This document shows positions 8,928 through 20,191 of a DNA stretch of 64,000 nucleotides, piece by piece. Origin of the DNA: Erythrophleum ivorense (lineage: Eukaryota; Streptophyta; Magnoliopsida; Fabales; Fabaceae); NCBI GenBank assembly GCA_026724425.1, contig JAIUCV010000076.1, positions 4,177,501-4,241,500 on the forward strand. Direction: 5' to 3'. A program made the position numbers and the translations under genes. Below the pieces are notes generated by a model. That model did not search any database. It was given only the letters and a program-made list of their open reading frames with translations, and was not told the DNA's origin. Each line of letters starts with the position of its first letter. Position 1 is the first letter of the stretch.

Positions 8928-10288
8928 CTAGTGGTGGAACTTGCGCAAGTTCATGGAGTTCCACGAGTGAGGGAGTATGATTCTGTCGTCATCTTCGAGC
9001 TGGTACACCCCCGGTTTGACGATTCTCGTGATGCGGTACGGTCCTTCCCAATTGAAGCCAAATTTGCCGGCGTGCTCGGGTTTGGTGAAGTCGTGGACTT
9101 TCTTCAGGACGAGATCGTGTAGTGCAAAGCGGCAGTTGCGAACCTTCTTGGCGTAGTATCTTGTTGCTTTTTGCTGGTAGTTTTGCATACGCAAGAGGGC
9201 GCGATCTCTTAGTTCCTCAGTGTCGACGAGACTATCGTGCAAAGATTCGTCACTCAATGATAGTTGAGGGGCATTAGCGATCGGCGTAGGCTCGCAACGT
9301 GTAGCTCGGCAGGGGCTAATGCTTCGCAACCGTGAGATAGGGAGAAAGGGGTTTCACCAGATGCTGACCTGGGTGTTGTGCGGTGAGACCAAAGTACTCC
9401 GTCAAGTTCGTCTACCCACGCTCCTTTGTAGCTCTAGTGTCTTTTCTTCAGGCCGTCGACGATAGTTTTGTTTGTGGTCTCGGCTTGCCCGTTGGCTTGG
9501 GGGTACCTTGGCGTGGAATAGGCGAGCTTGATCTTCCAATTGGCACAGAACTCGCGGAAGCTTGCCGCGATGAATTGGCCCCCATTGTCGGTGACGATTT
9601 CATATGGTAGACCATGTCGGCAGATGATGTATTGCCAGACGAAGTTCTGCACGTCTTTGGCAGTGGGGTTCGTGAAGGCTTTAGCTTCTACCCACTTGGT
9701 GAAGTAGTCCGTGACGATCAGGAGGTACGCGCATTGCCGGGATCGTGGCATCGGGCCGACGATATCCATCGCCCAGCACATAAAGGGATATGCCGGGACG
9801 GAAGCTTGAAGCTCTTGCATCGGGGCGTTGATGATTGGGGCGTATCTCTGGCAGGGAATGCACTTCGCGGTGTAGTTTTCGCAGTCTTCGATCATCTTTG
9901 GCCAGAAGAGGCCGTGCTTCTTGATCTTAGAGGCTAGAGATTTCCCGCCGGCATGGTTTCCTCCGGCTCCTTCGTGAGTCTCGACCATTACGTTCTTGGC
10001 TTGCGCCTCGTCGCAACAACGTAGGACGACTTTGTTTGCGGTCCAACGGAATAACTCGTCGTTTTGGAGGAAGTAGTTGGTGGCTTTGCGGCGTAGTCGA
10101 GGAGCTGCCCAACGATTCCCCGGAATCGTCCCGTTGATCAGATAATCTTTAATCTCGTCCTGCCATGGGCGAGGTTGATTTTTCTTCTGATTCGGGGACC
10201 ATTGGCTCGTCTTCTTCGTCTTCCTCCTCTTCGTGATATATTGCCATGATAAACGCTCCCTTAGGAAGTTTGATGCTAGGCTGCTCAA
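8928..10288 (-). pseudogene. integrase of Tat element copy 1, frameshifted
   Basis: The frame 10288-9434 overlaps the end of the main pol frame in a different register, so an indel near 10175 separates them. It carries the zinc-binding region (HEGAGGNHAGGKS ... CENYTAKCIPCQRY) and the catalytic core, with MDIVGPMP, the second aspartate in VTDNGGQF and the glutamate in PQANGQAE. A frameshift at about 9437 (GLKKR|H) cuts the core from the C-terminal domain. The latter is recognisable at 9329-8928 (YRITRIVKPGVYQLED). Integrase would insert the cDNA into the genome; at least two frameshifts inactivate this copy. Copy 2 keeps an uninterrupted integrase core and C-terminus. Confidence 0.88.
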
Positions 10289-13200
10289 TTGTTTCGACGG
10301 GAATCGTTCGCCGCAAAGCCGAGTCGGTTCTCGAGGCTAAGGCAGCGAGCGCGTCGGCTTCTGTGTTCTCGGCGCGGGGGATTTTTGTCAATTCGAACGA
10401 CTTGAATTGCTTGGACAGTTCCGTCGTTACCTTGAGATATGTGTCCATGCGGTCGTCCTTAGCATCGTAATCTCCGCTGAATTGCTTTGCTACGAGCTGA
10501 GAATCGCAAAATGCGTGCACGTGCTCGGCTCCAACTTCTTTTGCGAGACGTAGTCCTGCGATGATTGCCTCATATTCGGCCTCGTTATTGGATGCAGGGA
10601 AGTCGAGCTTGAAAGATTGTTTGAGAATCTCGCCTGTAGGAGATACAAGGCGGATGCCGACACAAGATCCTTGCTTGAATGAAGCTCCGTCAACGTGCAG
10701 GAGCCATTTGTATACATGCTCGGCCTCGCTTACGACGAGCTCTGGTGGGATCTCGACGATGAAGTCGGCGAGAACCTGGGATTTTGCGCTGGTTCGGCCT
10801 TTGAATTCGATGTCGTGCTCTGACAGTTCTATCGCCCACCTTGCCATGCGACCTGGCTGATTTGGGCCATGAAGGATTTGGCGTAATGGTTGGCTTGAGA
10901 GGACGATGATCACGTGGGACTGGAAGTATGGTTTCAATTTCCTCGCCGAGATCACTACCGCCAATGCCAGCTTTTCGAGGGTAGGATATCTCGTCTCGGA
11001 ATCGTTGAGGGTTTTCCTCACGTAAAAGATGGGCTTCTGCTCGCCACGATCTTCCCGGACTAGTACGCCGCTAACGGCTGTGCTCGATATGGCGATGTAG
11101 AGGCGTAACGTCTCGCCATCTTCGGGTTTTGCGAGGATCGGCGGGGTGGTGAGATACTCTTTCAGTTGCTTGAATGCGTCTTCACACTTCTCGTCCCATT
11201 TGAAGAGCTTGTTGGAGCGGAGCAGCTGGTAAAAGGGGAGACACTTGTCGGTTGAGCGCGAGATGAATCTATTTAGTGTGGCGATTCGGCCGGTGAGCCT
11301 CTGAACTTCCTTTGCGTTCTTCAGCGAAGGGAGGTCGAGAATTGTCGAGATCTGCTTTGGGTTTGCCTCGATGCCGCGCTGAGTTACTATGTAGCCAAGG
11401 AATTCTCCGGACGTGACGGCGAAATTGCACTTTGCAAGGTTGAGCTTCATTCCGTACTTTGACAGAACCTGAAAGCATTCTTGAAGGTTCTTAACGTGAT
11501 CCTGGGCTTTAGCAGATTTCACCAACATGTCGTCGATGTAGACTTCCATGCTGTTGCCGAGCTGTTTTGCAAACATCTTGTTGACTAATCTTTGGTAAGT
11601 AGCGCCTGCGTTCTTCAAGCCGAAGGGCATGACTTTGTAGCAATACGTGCCTCGATCAGTGATGAAGGCTGTCTTCTCTCGGTCGTCTGGGTGCATGAAT
11701 ATCTGGTTGTAGCCGGAGAATGCGTCCATGAAGGAGAGTAATTTGTTCCCCGCCGTGGCTTCGACGAGGCGATCGATATGCGGGAGCGGAAAGCTATCCT
11801 TTGGGCAAGCCTTGTTCAGGTCGGTGAAGTCCACACATACTCTCCACTTCCCGTTCTTCTTTTTGACGACGACCGGGTTGGCGAGCCAATCAGGGTACTT
11901 TACTTCAGTGATTGATCCGGCTCGCAGTAGCTTCTCGACTTCGTCATTGACTGCTTGAGCTTTATCGGTGCCGAGCTTACGCCTCTTCTGCTTTATCGGT
12001 TTGTAGGTGGGGTCGACGTTGAACTCGTGCGAGGTGATCCTGGGATCTATCCCTTTCATATCCGCCATTGACCATGCGAAGAGATGCACGTTCTCCTTCA
12101 GTAGATCCACCAGTTGGGTTCTGATCTCGGCGTTGAGATTGCTGCCGATACCAACACACCTTTCCGGTCTCGTCTCGTCGATGCTGACTTGATCGACGAG
12201 ATCGGGTTTAGGTCTGTGATGATAGGGGAGTCGCGGGTCCAGCTCTTCATTGATCATGCATGATGATGAAGAGCGGAGTCGGCACTCTTGGAGGAAGCAG
12301 GATCTTGACACTCTTTGGCTCCCACGTAATGTGAAGATTCCCAATGACGTTGGAAATTTGACGCATTGATGAAAGGTCGAGACGACGGCTTTCATCTCGT
12401 GGATCCATGGCGTACCTAGAATGGCGTTATATATTGCTGGTTTGTCTATGACGATGAATTTCACGAGCTTGGAAATTCCCCCGACATAGATGGGTAGGCG
12501 GATAGTGCCGATATTAAATACGGTGTCGGCGGTGAATCCAGTCAGCGGACGAGATGTTAGCTTGATGGCTTCTTCTTCGATCCCCATCCGTTCTAGGGTT
12601 TCTTTGAAGATTAGGTTCACCGTGCTCCCGGTGTCGACGAGTATCTTCGCCACGTCGCAATCGTGGACTTGTATTTTGACCACCAGCGGGTCGAGATGCG
12701 GGGTATCTAGCCCCTCCGCATCCTTGTCCGTGAAGGATATTGCGCCTGTGTCCTGACGGATAGATTGGCCAAGCAGGGTTTCTCCATCCTGATGGGAACT
12801 GGGGCGGCGCTGTGCCGAGACAGCCTTTCGCTCATACTCCTTGATTGCCGAGATGGAATCGTTATTGTCTAAGAGACTTCCCATGATCATGCTGACCTGT
12901 CTCTTTGGCGGAGGCGGCAAATCATCTGGATAGTCATGATCTTCCTTCTCAGATGCCGGTTTCGGGTTTGCTTTCCCCTGCCTTTGGGGGCGAAACTGGC
13001 GGGGTCGCTTTCCCTTATGACCTCCTTTGGCTGTTTTCGGCGCGAAATCTTTGCCATGAGATCGGTCGCCTTCCACCGCGACGGCTCCTTCTCGGTATTT
13101 CCTGAGGAGGCTACCGATGAGATGCCTACAGTTCTCTGTTGCGTGACCAGTTCGACCGTGGAAGCTGCAGAACAGGTCATGATTGTTGTCGTCATCTGGA

Positions 13201-13439
13201 TCGGCGACGGCTGGACGAGACGACGATAATGCGAGTGCTTGCGGCTGCTCTGCTGGATCCCAGTGGTTGAGATCGTCGTCGATGGCAAAGGAGAGTGATC
13301 GCCTGACTTCGGGCCTTCGTCGGTGTTCGTGATTTTCCTCCTTATGTCTGGTGACAGCGGGCTTTTTATCACCGCTTCTCTCGGCGTAAAAGTTGGTGTC
13401 TTCTTCTAGGAAGATGTATCTCTGGGACCGATGGAGCAC
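10149..13439 (-). CDS. Tat-type pol: CHHC finger, protease, RT, RNase H, second RNase H
   Basis: This is an uninterrupted frame of 1096 codons. In order it holds a gag zinc finger of unusual CX2HX4HX4C form (residues 91-104, CSFHGRTGHATENC); a retropepsin with DTG at about 269-271; a reverse transcriptase with FMDAFSGYNQI and the catalytic YIDD at about 634-637; and the RT-linked RNase H. A second RNase H-like domain then follows, starting LLHVDGAS and containing NNEAEYEAIIAGLRLA. A second, archaeal-type RNase H is a hallmark of the Tat lineage. The enzyme copies element RNA to DNA in cytoplasmic particles. The first residues are the C-terminal part of gag, reached after a one-base frameshift near 13430. 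Integrase follows in another frame. Confidence 0.92.
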   Translation of the reverse strand: MLHRSQRYIFLEEDTNFYAERSGDKKPAVTRHKEENHEHRRRPEVRRSLSFAIDDDLNHWDPAEQPQALALSSSRPAVADPDDDNNHDLFCSFHGRTGHATENCRHLIGSLLRKYREGAVAVEGDRSHGKDFAPKTAKGGHKGKRPRQFRPQRQGKANPKPASEKEDHDYPDDLPPPPKRQVSMIMGSLLDNNDSISAIKEYERKAVSAQRRPSSHQDGETLLGQSIRQDTGAISFTDKDAEGLDTPHLDPLVVKIQVHDCDVAKILVDTGSTVNLIFKETLERMGIEEEAIKLTSRPLTGFTADTVFNIGTIRLPIYVGGISKLVKFIVIDKPAIYNAILGTPWIHEMKAVVSTFHQCVKFPTSLGIFTLRGSQRVSRSCFLQECRLRSSSSCMINEELDPRLPYHHRPKPDLVDQVSIDETRPERCVGIGSNLNAEIRTQLVDLLKENVHLFAWSMADMKGIDPRITSHEFNVDPTYKPIKQKRRKLGTDKAQAVNDEVEKLLRAGSITEVKYPDWLANPVVVKKKNGKWRVCVDFTDLNKACPKDSFPLPHIDRLVEATAGNKLLSFMDAFSGYNQIFMHPDDREKTAFITDRGTYCYKVMPFGLKNAGATYQRLVNKMFAKQLGNSMEVYIDDMLVKSAKAQDHVKNLQECFQVLSKYGMKLNLAKCNFAVTSGEFLGYIVTQRGIEANPKQISTILDLPSLKNAKEVQRLTGRIATLNRFISRSTDKCLPFYQLLRSNKLFKWDEKCEDAFKQLKEYLTTPPILAKPEDGETLRLYIAISSTAVSGVLVREDRGEQKPIFYVRKTLNDSETRYPTLEKLALAVVISARKLKPYFQSHVIIVLSSQPLRQILHGPNQPGRMARWAIELSEHDIEFKGRTSAKSQVLADFIVEIPPELVVSEAEHVYKWLLHVDGASFKQGSCVGIRLVSPTGEILKQSFKLDFPASNNEAEYEAIIAGLRLAKEVGAEHVHAFCDSQLVAKQFSGDYDAKDDRMDTYLKVTTELSKQFKSFELTKIPRAENTEADALAALASRTDSALRRTIPVETIEQPSIKLPKGAFIMAIYHEEEEDEEDEPMVPESEEKSTSPMAGRD

Positions 13440-14507
13440 GTTTCGAGGGTCGGCGATGGTTGAATCGAGAGGTCTGCTTTGAATTTAGAGTTGTACAGGA
13501 GACCGTTGCGGAGCGCCTCCAGCGGGATGCTATCGGGCATATTGCCGAGATCCATCGCGGCTTTCCTAAACCTTTCCATGAAGCACCGCAGGGGTTCCCC
13601 TCTTGATTGCATCATGGTGAACATGTTTCGGGTCACCCTGGTCATATTCATGGAATAGTGTTTCAGGAATGCGTTCGTCAAGTCGTCGAAGTTATCGATC
13701 GACTCGGCAGGGAGGCTGGAGAACCATCCGAGTGCTTCTTTCGTCATATGCTCGACGAAGACTTGGCAATAGTTTGCCTCTCTCTCTTCGGGAGTGGCAT
13801 ACTGTTCCCTTGTCATGGCGAGGTTGAAAGCTGTCAACCACTTCTTCGGATCTTCTTCGCCGGCAAAAGGCTCGATCTTTAGTCGGACTCTTTCGCGGAG
13901 CCGGACTCTGCGAATCCTTGCCGTACGCGGACTTCTCCGGGTGTCAGCAAGGATTTTTGCCAATTCTGGTGCAGAGCTCGTGACGAGATGCACTCTGGAA
14001 TTGAATTCGTCAAGCCGACGATTAATTTTATCGAGCTCGGCATGGGTCTGCTTGCTGGCCCGCGAGACTCGACTCGTCGCTTCTTTTCGATTAGCAGGTG
14101 CTTCTGCTATGGTGGTCCCCGTGGCACGACCCGTCGGTGTATCGAACGAGAGTCGACGAGTCGGTGAGAACGTGCCGTCGTCCGTTGTCACCGAGTTGAT
14201 GAATTCCTGCGTCTTCTTCTGATATGCTCGCATCGTCTGGATTTCATCGTCTCTTCATAGCCTTTCGGATTGTTTTCACCAGGTCGTCGTGTGTGACGGT
14301 CTTTTCTCTGGACTTGCGGCGAGCGGGAGCTGGCGGTGGAATTTCATCCTCGGGTTCCGGCTCGTCATGCGGCGTGTTTTCGTCGTGCTCGACGTGGTCC
14401 TCCTCATGCTCGAGAAGGTCTTCTCCGTCTTCGAGAGGATTCTCCGGGAGGGTCTTGTTCGCATGTCGAGGTTCTCTCTCGGGGGAACTTCCTGCTGAGT
14501 TAAACAT
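13406..14507 (-). pseudogene. gag of Tat element copy 1, two frameshifts
   Basis: The N-terminal part (14507-14244) starts with MFNSAGSSPEREPRH and is acidic. It shifts frame near 14240, where a stretch present in copy 2 (PFSEEIQ) is missing. The second part (14233-13406) holds the Retrotrans_gag core (EPFAGEEDPKKWLTAFNLAM, EALGWFSSLPAESIDNFDDL, FLKHYSMNMTR). It loses frame near 13440, where a base present in copy 2 is absent. After that shift the sequence continues as the start of the long pol frame. Together these make one gag-pol polyprotein that is now broken in two places. Confidence 0.88.
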
Positions 14508-14570
14508 CGGCTGCTTTTCTTGGCGTCCGAGCTTCTTTCGAGATGTTTAATCCGACAGAAGTATTCCCAG

Positions 14571-14588
14571 TCCCCACAGACGGCGCCA
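14571..14588 (-). other. primer binding site of Tat copy 1
   Basis: The minus strand reads TGGCGCCGTCTGTGGGGA immediately inside the LTR. The first eight bases are those of the tRNA-Asp type PBS; the rest is the variant common in Tat elements. Confidence 0.85.
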
Positions 14589-14590
14589 AT

Positions 14591-15074
14591 TGTTGATTCT
14601 AGAAATAGCACACGTTTATGTGATGGGATATTTCGGATGGGAGACTTGGGAAGCTGTGGATTTATTACTCGAAAAGAAGTTTTGGATACAAGAGATCGTT
14701 TCGTCAAACAAGCTTTGACGAGACGTAATGCGAATAGTGACTAAAACAGAGAAAAGGTGAGCGAATGCTTTAGGTGTTTGCCGGGTTGCCTTCCCTCCCT
14801 TCAGGGAATGAAGACCTCTCCTTATATAATTGAGTTAAGGCGGTTCTCTGCTGAATATTCTCCTCTTGATCATAAAGGAAATCTTCTTCTTCTCTTGATT
14901 TCTTTCCTTTCTTCGAGCGGCGGCTGTTGCTTTTTCCTTTTTGCTTAAAGTATTACCTTCCTCCTCAAGGCTTTCCATTTCTGTGAGGAGGCTAGGGCTG
15001 AAGACGGGTCGGGCTTTTTGCGCTGTTACTCATTGCGACGGGCTCGGGAAAATGGGCTCATTTCACCTCTAACA
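14591..15074 (-). repeat. 5' LTR of Tat copy 1 (484 bp)
   Basis: Bounded by TGTTGATTCT and CCTCTAACA, the same ends and the same 484-bp length as both LTRs of copy 2. A minus-strand TATA box (TATATAAGGAG) is at about 14817-14829. An imperfect hairpin with TCGTCAA/TTGACGA arms lies at about 14700-14720. Confidence 0.93.
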
Positions 15075-16133
15075 AGTGGCAGCGCGTGGGGGCACCAACG
15101 TGTGTATCAGGAACGTGACTGCCCCGGAGATATATAAAAACATAGAATTGCATGGCGTGACGCATATGTGTTGTGTTCCTACCGTCTTCAACATTCTCCT
15201 ACAAGGAAACTCTCTTGACATGTCAAAAAGGTCTAGGCCAGTTCAGGTTTTGACCGGAGGTTCATCGCCACCGACTACTCTTGTAAAGAAAGTTCAGCGG
15301 CTGGAGTTTGAACTTATGCATGTACAGATGCCACCGGTGCTGTTCTGTTTTGTGAATGGCAAGACGAGTGGAACAGGTAATAATTTGTGGTACAAGTTTT
15401 TAATCATGCATTATGAAAAATGACTTTTCGTTAACCTTTATTAGAGTGATGAAAGTTTAGGAACTTGAAAAAGTATTGTATTACTTTCATAATCACAATG
15501 GTTACAATACTTACACTTATATAGAAGACTCATCTAATCTAATCAAATAATATATTATCATATATTACAAATATCTTCACAATATTAACAATAATGACAT
15601 GGATCTTCTAGATCCTTCTGCAACCTTTACCCAAAAAAAAAAAAATCTAACCCTTTTCTCAAAAAAAAAAATATCACTTTCTACAAAGGAAAATGTAAAC
15701 ATTGTGTGAATTTTAACTTGATTAAATAAAACCCAAAATCACTTTATTAAGATTTTTTATATCATATCACTCAATTGAAACAGATGGGGCTGAAGGCAAG
15801 ACAAGGAGTAGGCATCTTAACCCTAGCCGACATTGACGTGAAGAACACAAAAACTCAGGAGAGTGTCCCACGTGACGGGAAGACGATGGGAGAGATTGTC
15901 ATCAAAGGAAGCAGCATAATGAAAGGGTATTTAAAAAATCCCAAAGCTACATCTGAAGCATTTAAACACGGATGGCTCAATACGGGAGACATAGGTGTCA
16001 TCCATCCCGATGGCCACGTAGAGATCAAATATCGCTCCAAAGACATTATCATCTCGGGAAGTGAAAACATTAGTAGTGTTGAAGTCGAGAATGCTCTCTA
16101 CAAACACCCAAAAGTGCTTGAGGCCGCGGTCGT
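15075..16133 (+). pseudogene. AAE (acyl-CoA synthetase) pseudogene, part of exon 2 to exon 3
   Basis: This piece is homologous to the intact AAE gene at 38229-43652. 15075-15376 corresponds to the end of exon 2 (AARGGTNVCIRNVTAP ... GGSSPPTTLVKKVQ). A small deletion near 15320 removes the AYGLTE adenylate-binding motif and shifts the frame; the codons after it (LFCEWQDEWN) are readable in another frame up to the conserved donor at 15377. The intron ends at about 15783 and lacks the first exon-3 codons of the intact gene. Exon 3 then runs to 16133 and is cut by the second Tat-type element. Within it the hinge motif KDRSKD has become KYRSKD and SGGENIS has become SGSENIS. The first exon and most of exon 2 must lie left of the window. 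Non-functional. Confidence 0.92.
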
Positions 16134-16617
16134 TGTTGATTCCAGAAATAGCACACGTTAATGTGACGGGATATTTCGGATGGGAGACTTGGGAAGCTTT
16201 GGATTAATTACTCAAAACGAAGATTGGATACAAGAGATTGTCTCGTCAAACAAGCCTATACGATACGTAATGCGAATAGCGAATAAAATAGAGAAGAGAT
16301 GAGCGAATGCTTTTAGGGTTTGTAAGGTTGCGTGACTTGGTCTTCAGGGAATGAAGACCTCTCCTTACATAGTTGAGTTAAGGCGATTCTCTGCTGAATA
16401 TTCTCCTCTTGATCATAAAGGAAATCTTCTTCTTCTCTTGATTTCTTTCCTTTCTTCGAGTGGCGGCTGCATCTTTTTCCTTTTCGCTTAAGGTGTTACC
16501 TTCCTCCTCAAGGCTTTCCATTTCCGTGAGGAGGCTAGGGCTGAAGACGGGCTGGGCTTTTTGTGCTGTTACTCATTGCGACGGGCTCGGGGAAATGTGC
16601 TCATTTCACCTCTAACA
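16134..16617 (-). repeat. 3' LTR of Tat copy 2
   Basis: Begins TGTTGATTCC and ends CTCTAACA. Compared with the 5' LTR it has changes in the TATA box (CTATGTAAGG for CTATATAAGG on the minus strand) and in the hairpin arm (CCTATACGATACG for CCTTGACGAGACG). Confidence 0.95.
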
Positions 16618-16643
16618 ATAAGTCCCCCCCCCCCCCCCCCCCC
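16618..16643 (-). other. polypurine tract with G20 run
   Basis: Next to the 3' LTR the minus strand reads a run of 20 G (16643-16624) and then GACTTAT. This is the position of the polypurine tract that primes plus-strand DNA. The long homopolymer is probably an expansion. Confidence 0.75.
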
Positions 16644-17272
16644 AGTTTGGCGAGCCAAATGCAATTTGGTCTCGGCGAACTTCACGAATGGGAGTTGAGC
16701 TCAAGAGTTATTAGTAACAGCACAATGCGCCAGTGCTAGCTCGTCTCGGGTGCGATTGACTTTAGATTCGTACCGCCTCGTTAAAACCTTGGTATGGAAA
16801 AACCCGATTTGGGATAAAAACCATAAGAAGGGAAAAGAGTACGTTGACGTCATCTTGTCCGCAAAAGAATATGCATTTCGATGGTTGTTTTTGACATCAG
16901 CTCGTTAAAGAGAATCAACCATCTACGACGGTCTCATACAAGTCAGCTCGTCGAAGAGAATAACCGTTCATCCTTATTTCGACGTCAGCTCGTCAAAAGA
17001 AGGAGTTATGCCGCTTAGCAGGCATTTTGTCGGGAGCGGGGTTGCCACGTCATCGATGCACATCTTATTAAAACTGCAAAAGTGGGTTGGCGGTTGAGAT
17101 TTCGCAAAAAAAAGGCCCAAGTCCCGTTAGGTTTTTCCAAGCGGGAAAAAGCAAGGGAAGTTTTTCCCTTGAAAGTCGCGAAACTTCTCTTAAAGAGACC
17201 GTTCGGATTTCTTTTCCACATTAATTCCTTTTTTGCTTGCTCATTGCCTCCAACCGCCCCAAAAGAGAAAAG

Positions 17273-17408
17273 GTAATTTTCTCCTTCCATCTCGAATTTG
17301 AGTCGCATTGCTTGGTTGAACCGATAGGTTTTGTGTAATTGCCTTAGATTTGCTTGCTTCTTGACTTGAAATTCTCTCTCTTCTCGGCTCGATCCTTCCT
17401 CTCGTCAG
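17273..17408 (+). other. putative 5'UTR intron and leader of antisense gene
   Basis: Upstream of the antisense ATG (17476) are a donor-like AAAAG|GTAATT at 17273 and a pyrimidine-rich acceptor CCTCTCGTCAG at 17408, followed by AATTTCTAGGGTTTTTCTTCG, a typical plant leader. No clear TATA box is seen; TTATTAAAAC at about 17067 is a weak candidate. This suggests a promoter for the plus-strand gene within 16650-17270, a stretch in which no other gene is supported. Confidence 0.4.
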
Positions 17409-17475
17409 AATTTCTAGGGTTTTTCTTCGTCGAATTTCGGCTTTTGGTCTCCCAATTCTCGTCTGCTGGTGCGTG

Positions 17476-20191
17476 ATGGGTCCGTCGGATCGAAAAGGGA
17501 AAGGGAAGGCCATAGTGCGGGACGACGATGATGTCCCGCTTTCAAGTCTAATCCCAGGTTTTCTCGGGGATGCGGTCCGAGCGGGCCGAACCCTGGAGCG
17601 CCGTCGTAGGGCGGCAGAGGAAGCGGCGGCAAGGGAGAGAGTGCCCGATGATTTCGAGGCCCCGTCCTTGCAAGATGAGGGTTCCGAGAGTTCCGGATAC
17701 CGTGACGGGATCCCATAAGACGATTCGGATGTGGACTCCGAAGTAGAACTGGACGAAACGCCGAATCCGGAACAGGCCGACTTCGCGGGTCTTCCGCCGG
17801 TTGTCGAGATGCCATGGCGCATTCCAGCCACCTCCTTGACCGCCGATGGTCGGTCTTGGATTGATGAAGGAATCATTGCGGCACTTAGGTCGAGGTGCTC
17901 GATCTCCGATGCTGTGGAGATCCAGATTCCGTCGGCTCAGCAGAGGCCTTTCGACGCTCCGCCAGGATGGTTCTGCGCTTACGAATGCTGGTTCACGGAG
18001 TTTGGGGTGCGGTTTCCCCTTTTTCACCTTCTACTGGACTGTGCTTTCCAGCGTGGCGTTTCTATGAGTCAGCTGACTCATGGCGTGGTTCGCCATATGG
18101 TGTTTACCGAGGCTCTTGCTAAGCATCTCGGGATTACCTTTGACCGGGAGCTCTTCGAGCGTGTCACCGATCTTCGTGTTAGTGCGAAGGAGGGGAGCTT
18201 CCGACGCTTCTGCACGACAATGAAGCACGGCATTGTCTTCGGTAATCACCGGGACAAGATTCACAACTGGTCGCGCTATTATTTCTTTGTCAAGAAAAAC
18301 AGCGCATCAATTGGGGATTTTGACCCCGACCACGTTTTCACGGGATGGGTTCACGAAGCCGGTAGATCGCTTACAGGTTTTATTTCGGCATCTGATGGTT
18401 TATTTTTGTCTAACCTTTCGTTTTTGTCTTGCAGAGAGAGTTGTGCCGAGGCCAGCATCTACTGCGTTTCGGAAGAAGTTTCAGCTCTTGCGGGATCGAA
18501 GTCGGATTATCTGGGCTGATTTTGTCGCGGAGCTTGAGGAGAGGAACAAGAGGAAGCGAGAGAGGACTAAATCCGCGTCGACTCCGTCCACTGGTAAGGG
18601 CACGATTGCTTCTAGCTTCTTTAGATTTGGCGTCGCTAGTTTGCTCGTTAGTAATTTTTGTGCGATCTGTCTTTGCAGCTGAGCCGTCCCGTCGTCCTAA
18701 GAAGATGGTGCTTAAGAAGAGAACCCCGGTGGCTGTTGACGATACCATTCTTATACCCGACTCTCCCCCGGACGAGACGAAAACCAGATCGGCTGCTGAG
18801 CCGAGAAATCCGTCTAAGCGTTCGGCTTCCTCGATTGCCTCGAGGACGAAGTAAGTTTTCTCAGGACGTGTTCAATTCTCTGCTAAAAATTTAGTAAGTG
18901 CTCCGATAGTAACGCTGCTCTCGCAGGGCTGCAAAGAGGGCCAAGATTGAGAGAGAGCAGAGCCAAGGGGACGTCGTCTACTGCCGAGACGACACCTGAA
19001 GTCGTGCTTGACGAGGAAGACGTTCCTCCTGGTGATGATGCCCCATCCCGTCAAGGGGATGGTGACGAGCTCTGCGAGGATCCGTCTCGTCATCCAGGTG
19101 ACGATAATCTTGGCGAGGACCCGTCTGAGCTGTCGGGAGGCCTTTCTGGTGTCGGCGCGAGGGCGAGCTCGTCAGGCCCTAAGGTTGAGCCTGCTGACTT
19201 TGAGGTCCCGGACCCGGATGCGGTCGCAGTTGTCTGGTCAGGGGGCTCTCCTCTTATGCTCAACAAGAAGTTTTGCGCTGAGCTGGTTTGGAGCTGCAAG
19301 CCTAAACCTCATTGGGGGGTTCCGCTGAAGAAGATCGAGCTGAAGGACGATGTTGTCGATGTTTCTTCAGACCTCGTCAACGTTGCTGGGAAGTTCTCTT
19401 CGGTTATCCAGCAATATGACACCATGCTGAAGGCGGCTAGGGAGGAAATCGTCAAACTGCAGAACGAGCTGTCCAAGGGGAAGGGTCCGAGGATGGAGTT
19501 CCTTGAGAAGGAAAAGGCTGATCTCGAGAGGAAGGTTGGCGTCCTGAATGGCGAGGTCCTGAAGTCAATCGGTCTTCAGGATGAGGTTACTAGGCTGCGA
19601 GCTCAGGTAGTGGAACTCGAAGAGAAGTCCCGCCGAGATGCAGAGAATGCTGCGGCCGAGGCTTCCCGTCTCCGACAATCCCGCCAGAAGCAGGCTGAGT
19701 TCATCGCCACTCGTGTCTATGACGACATGCAGGACTGGTATGCTCCTCGTTTAAATCGTCTCGGCAAATTCGTCGGCCAGCGCGAAGCGGTGGAGAAAGC
19801 TGTCGTTAAGATCGCGGTTGACGAGGCGTTGCTCGACTACGTTCGGAGGACGAGGGGGGTCTCCCAGAATTTCGATGCCGTGATCGCGAAGCTAGAGGCT
19901 AACGTCAGGGAGAGCAGAGCTGCCGGGGACGAAATCGACGAGGTTGATATTGGTGCGGATGACCATGCAGCGCCACACAGGTTAAATTGCCTCTTCGATC
20001 TTGCCGATTTCTATTTTGATAACACTTGGGTTACTCCGAAGGGTTTTAATCAATTTGGTACAATGTATAATGCTCTCAGGCCCAATCTTGCTGAGCTTAT
20101 AATTGGTGGATCGCCGAGGAGAGAGAGTTCGGGAGCGGCTAGTGCTAAAGCCGGGACGAAACCGGGTCTGGATGCTTCCGAGGCCATTTAG
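17476..20191 (+). pseudogene. antisense spliced gene of Tat element, copy 2
   Basis: The gene opposes gag-pol. Exon 1 (17476-18376) starts MGPSDRKGKGKAIV and has a premature TAA at 17716. It then carries a globular block (GWFCAYECWFTEFGVRFPLF ... LTHGVVRHMVF) resembling the plant 'putative gypsy type transposon' domain (Transposase_28). Introns are 18377-18434, 18594-18678 and 18851-18926, all GT-AG and phase-consistent. Exon 2 holds RDRSRIIWADFVAELEERNK and exon 3 a basic linker (RRPKKMVLKKRTPVAVDDTI). Exon 4 has a two-base deletion near 18957, then an acidic region, a conserved LVWSCKPKPHWGVPLKK block, a coiled coil of about 150 residues and a tail ending at 20191. A last intron (19980 to about 20078) is optional. 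Antisense ORFs in this position are known in Tat elements; the function is unknown. Confidence 0.75.

Larger units (their letters stand above)
6183..15074 (-). mobile_element. Tat-type Ty3/Gypsy element, copy 1 (3' end truncated)
   Basis: On the minus strand: 5' LTR 15074-14591, PBS, gag, a long pol frame with protease, RT and two RNase H regions, integrase, and then a plus-strand antisense gene. The region left of 6183 that should hold the antisense gene's first exon and the 3' LTR is replaced by the Athila-like LTR. It sits inside exon 2 of an AAE gene: the exon resumes at 15075 with AGTGGCAGCG, identical to the intact gene at 42372. The target duplication cannot be checked because the left end is outside the window. 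It is homologous throughout to the complete copy at 16134-27491. Confidence 0.9.

Noticed and set aside
17241..18027. Minus-strand frames across exon 1 of the antisense gene
   Set aside because: They contradict the phase-consistent exons on the plus strand and have low-complexity composition.
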